Both the position numbers and the translations under genes were made by a program. A stretch of DNA of 6,592 bases, taken from an uncultured Ruminococcus sp. GTDB taxonomy: Bacteria; Bacillota; Clostridia; Oscillospirales; Ruminococcaceae. Shown piece after piece: positions 5,492-6,592 of this stretch; the stretch's first letter is position 1; the number at the start of each line of letters is the position of its first letter. The DNA is taken from assembly GCA_946540705.1 (NCBI GenBank), contig CAMNJD010000474.1, positions 1 to 6,592 of the forward strand. Direction: 5' to 3'. The notes beneath the pieces were generated by a model that worked only from the letters and a program-made list of their open reading frames with translations, did no database searches and had not been told where the DNA came from.

Positions 5492-6448
5492 ATGAGCTAT
5501 TTGAAACGAACAGCAGCACTGCTGCTTGCATGTACGATGATGATTCCTGCATTTTCATGCGGAAAGAGCGGCAGCAGTACCGCTGAGGAGGAGAGCAGCA
5601 GCGCAGAGAACAGCTCGGCGGAAAAGGACAGCAGCGGCGCAGAGAATGACAGCAGCGCAGCAGAAAATGACAGCAAAGACGGCAGCAGCGCCGAAAACGG
5701 CAATCAGAGCAGCAACCAGGCAGGCATCGACATCGAGGAAAAGTATGTCGTGACCGATTCCAACGGTCAGGTGAACTGGGTGCTGAACTTCAATGATAAT
5801 ATTCCGTTAAATGACGACGAGGATGCGGCCAATGCGATCGTCACGACCCTGCGCGGCGAGGACGGCCAGATCTATGTCCCGAAAACGGATATCAACGGCA
5901 CGACCGTTACACAGGAAGGCGGCAGCCCGGCAACGGAGGTCTATACCGGCACCACGCTGGCCTCGGAGTATAAGGATCCGGCCTATACGCCGAAATTCCG
6001 CAACTACATGGCAATGTGGCTGGATATCTCCAACCGCGAGGACTATGTCTTTGACGGCGATCTGCTGGAGTACAAGCTCGATATTGCGGAGGATGCCCCG
6101 GACGGCGTCTATCCGATCGAGTTCACGCTGGTCGATCTGGGTGACTATAACGGCAAGGGCGTCGGCAAGGTCGATACCAACGCGGGCTTTGTCTGCATCA
6201 ACATGGATGAACCCGAGCAGAATATCACGATCGGCGACAATATGACCCTGACGGTTGACACCATCTCCGCAAAGCCGGGCGATTCGGCCAAGCTGAAGGT
6301 GAGGATCGACAACAATACGGGTATTGTTGCATTCCGTCTGATGATCCGCTATGACAGCAACGTCATTTCGATCAAGGATGCCGGCGCAGGCAAGGATCTT
6401 GCAACCGTTGCAAGCCTGACCGCCCGTACCATTGATGACGAGGCATAA
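5492..6448 (+). CDS. Secreted lipoprotein with cohesin-like segments
   Basis: This 318-residue protein appears to be exported and lipid-anchored. It has Lys5-Arg6, a hydrophobic stretch (8-20) and a lipobox-like AFSC with C23 as the modified residue; Phe at -2 is off consensus. Residues 24-78 are a low-complexity Ser/Glu/Asn/Ala/Asp linker with loose SSAEN(D) repeats, probably spanning the cell wall. Residues about 167-235 (GDLLEYKLDIAEDAPDGVYP) resemble the C-terminal half of a cohesin. Residues about 249-303 (SAKPGDSAKLKVRIDNN, then FRLMIRYDSNVISI) resemble the N-terminal half, with no second half after them. Residues 79-166 resemble nothing I know. Cohesins bind dockerins in cellulosomes and amylosomes, so a role in holding dockerin proteins at the surface is possible but unproven. 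ATG 5492 follows AAAGGAG (5475-5481). The gene has its own promoter, and a hairpin starts 20 nt after the stop. The CDS is secure; the function is not. Confidence 0.85.
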   Translation: MSYLKRTAALLLACTMMIPAFSCGKSGSSTAEEESSSAENSSAEKDSSGAENDSSAAENDSKDGSSAENGNQSSNQAGIDIEEKYVVTDSNGQVNWVLNFNDNIPLNDDEDAANAIVTTLRGEDGQIYVPKTDINGTTVTQEGGSPATEVYTGTTLASEYKDPAYTPKFRNYMAMWLDISNREDYVFDGDLLEYKLDIAEDAPDGVYPIEFTLVDLGDYNGKGVGKVDTNAGFVCINMDEPEQNITIGDNMTLTVDTISAKPGDSAKLKVRIDNNTGIVAFRLMIRYDSNVISIKDAGAGKDLATVASLTARTIDDEA

Positions 6449-6468
6449 TGCGGCAGCCGAACAAAACC

Positions 6469-6505
6469 AACAGGCAGATACTTCATCATGAGGTATCTGC
6501 CTGTT
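6469..6505. terminator. Long hairpin terminator after the lipoprotein gene, probably bidirectional
   Basis: A 16-bp stem (6469-6484 with 6490-6505, one G-U pair) with a 5-nt loop begins 20 nt after the lipoprotein stop. On the + strand only TGTTTCAGT follows, a weak U-tract. On the - strand the stem is followed by TTGGTTTTGTT, which is a better terminator. It may therefore end both the lipoprotein transcript and a convergent gene to the right of the window. Confidence 0.75.
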
Positions 6506-6592
6506 TCAGTCTGTCGAAAAAGGTATCGCTGCGCGATGATTGATATTGGGCTCCGCCCAAACCCGCCAAAGGGACATTGTCCCTTTGGAATC
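6506..6592. repeat. Array of small palindromes at right edge
   Basis: Three consecutive hairpins each have a 3-nt loop: ATCGC/GCGAT (6525-6537), TTGGGC/GCCCAA (6546-6560) and a 10-bp stem CCAAAGGGAC/GTCCCTTTGG (6566-6588). They follow TCAGTCTGTCGAAAAA (6506-6521), which is the reverse complement of the motif at 73-88 with two mismatches. No coding frame is supported. Stacked palindromes of this kind are typical of dispersed intergenic repeats. The element probably continues past the window edge. Confidence 0.55.

Noticed and set aside
5594..5701. Short repeats in the lipoprotein gene as a CRISPR or tandem-repeat locus
   Set aside because: They are in-frame codons of a degenerate Ser/Glu/Asn linker with variable units, not fixed repeats with spacers.
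6236..6448. Lipoprotein as a frameshifted pseudogene
   Set aside because: No cohesin remainder appears in other frames after the stop, and a hairpin starts 20 nt later, so the end looks genuine. A past deletion cannot be excluded.

Overview
The window looks like a chromosomal housekeeping locus from a GC-rich Clostridia member, most likely a Ruminococcus-like Oscillospiraceae. The reasons are the gene order dgt - dnaG - rpoD (a clostridial version of the macromolecular synthesis operon), Firmicute-type sigma factors without the long insert seen in E. coli sigma-70, strong GGAGG ribosome binding sites, and a Ser/Glu/Asn-linked lipoprotein with cohesin-like segments. The genus is an inference; nothing here proves it.

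Layout, all genes on the + strand. Positions 1-142 are intergenic: short palindromes and an intrinsic terminator (87-117) that closes a gene lying to the left. Positions 143-298 are an AT-richer leader, probably holding the operon promoter. Then come dgt (299-1291), dnaG (1325-3097), a primary sigma factor (3132-4184) and a second, full-length primary-type sigma factor (4242-5321). The gaps are 33, 34 and 57 nt and I see no terminator in them, so the four genes are probably co-transcribed. A near-consensus sigma-A promoter (5379-5407) then drives a separate lipoprotein gene (5492-6448). A long hairpin (6469-6505) and a run of small palindromes fill the end.

Function. The first four genes join dNTP pool control (Dgt), replication priming (DnaG) and promoter recognition (sigma). 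E. coli couples the last two in rpsU-dnaG-rpoD. The main oddity is the tandem pair of complete sigma-70 factors. They are about 78% identical from region 1.2 to the C-terminus (hand count, 214 of 274), with the same promoter-contacting residues but diverged N-terminal regions 1.1.

The second oddity is the lipoprotein. A segment resembling the C-terminal half of a cohesin comes before a segment resembling the N-terminal half, and the protein then stops. Smaller signals are an 11-bp direct repeat bracketing the lipoprotein promoter, a terminator-like hairpin inside dnaG, a hairpin abutting the ribosome binding site of the second sigma gene, and a 16-nt motif that directly precedes a hairpin at both ends of the window in opposite orientations.
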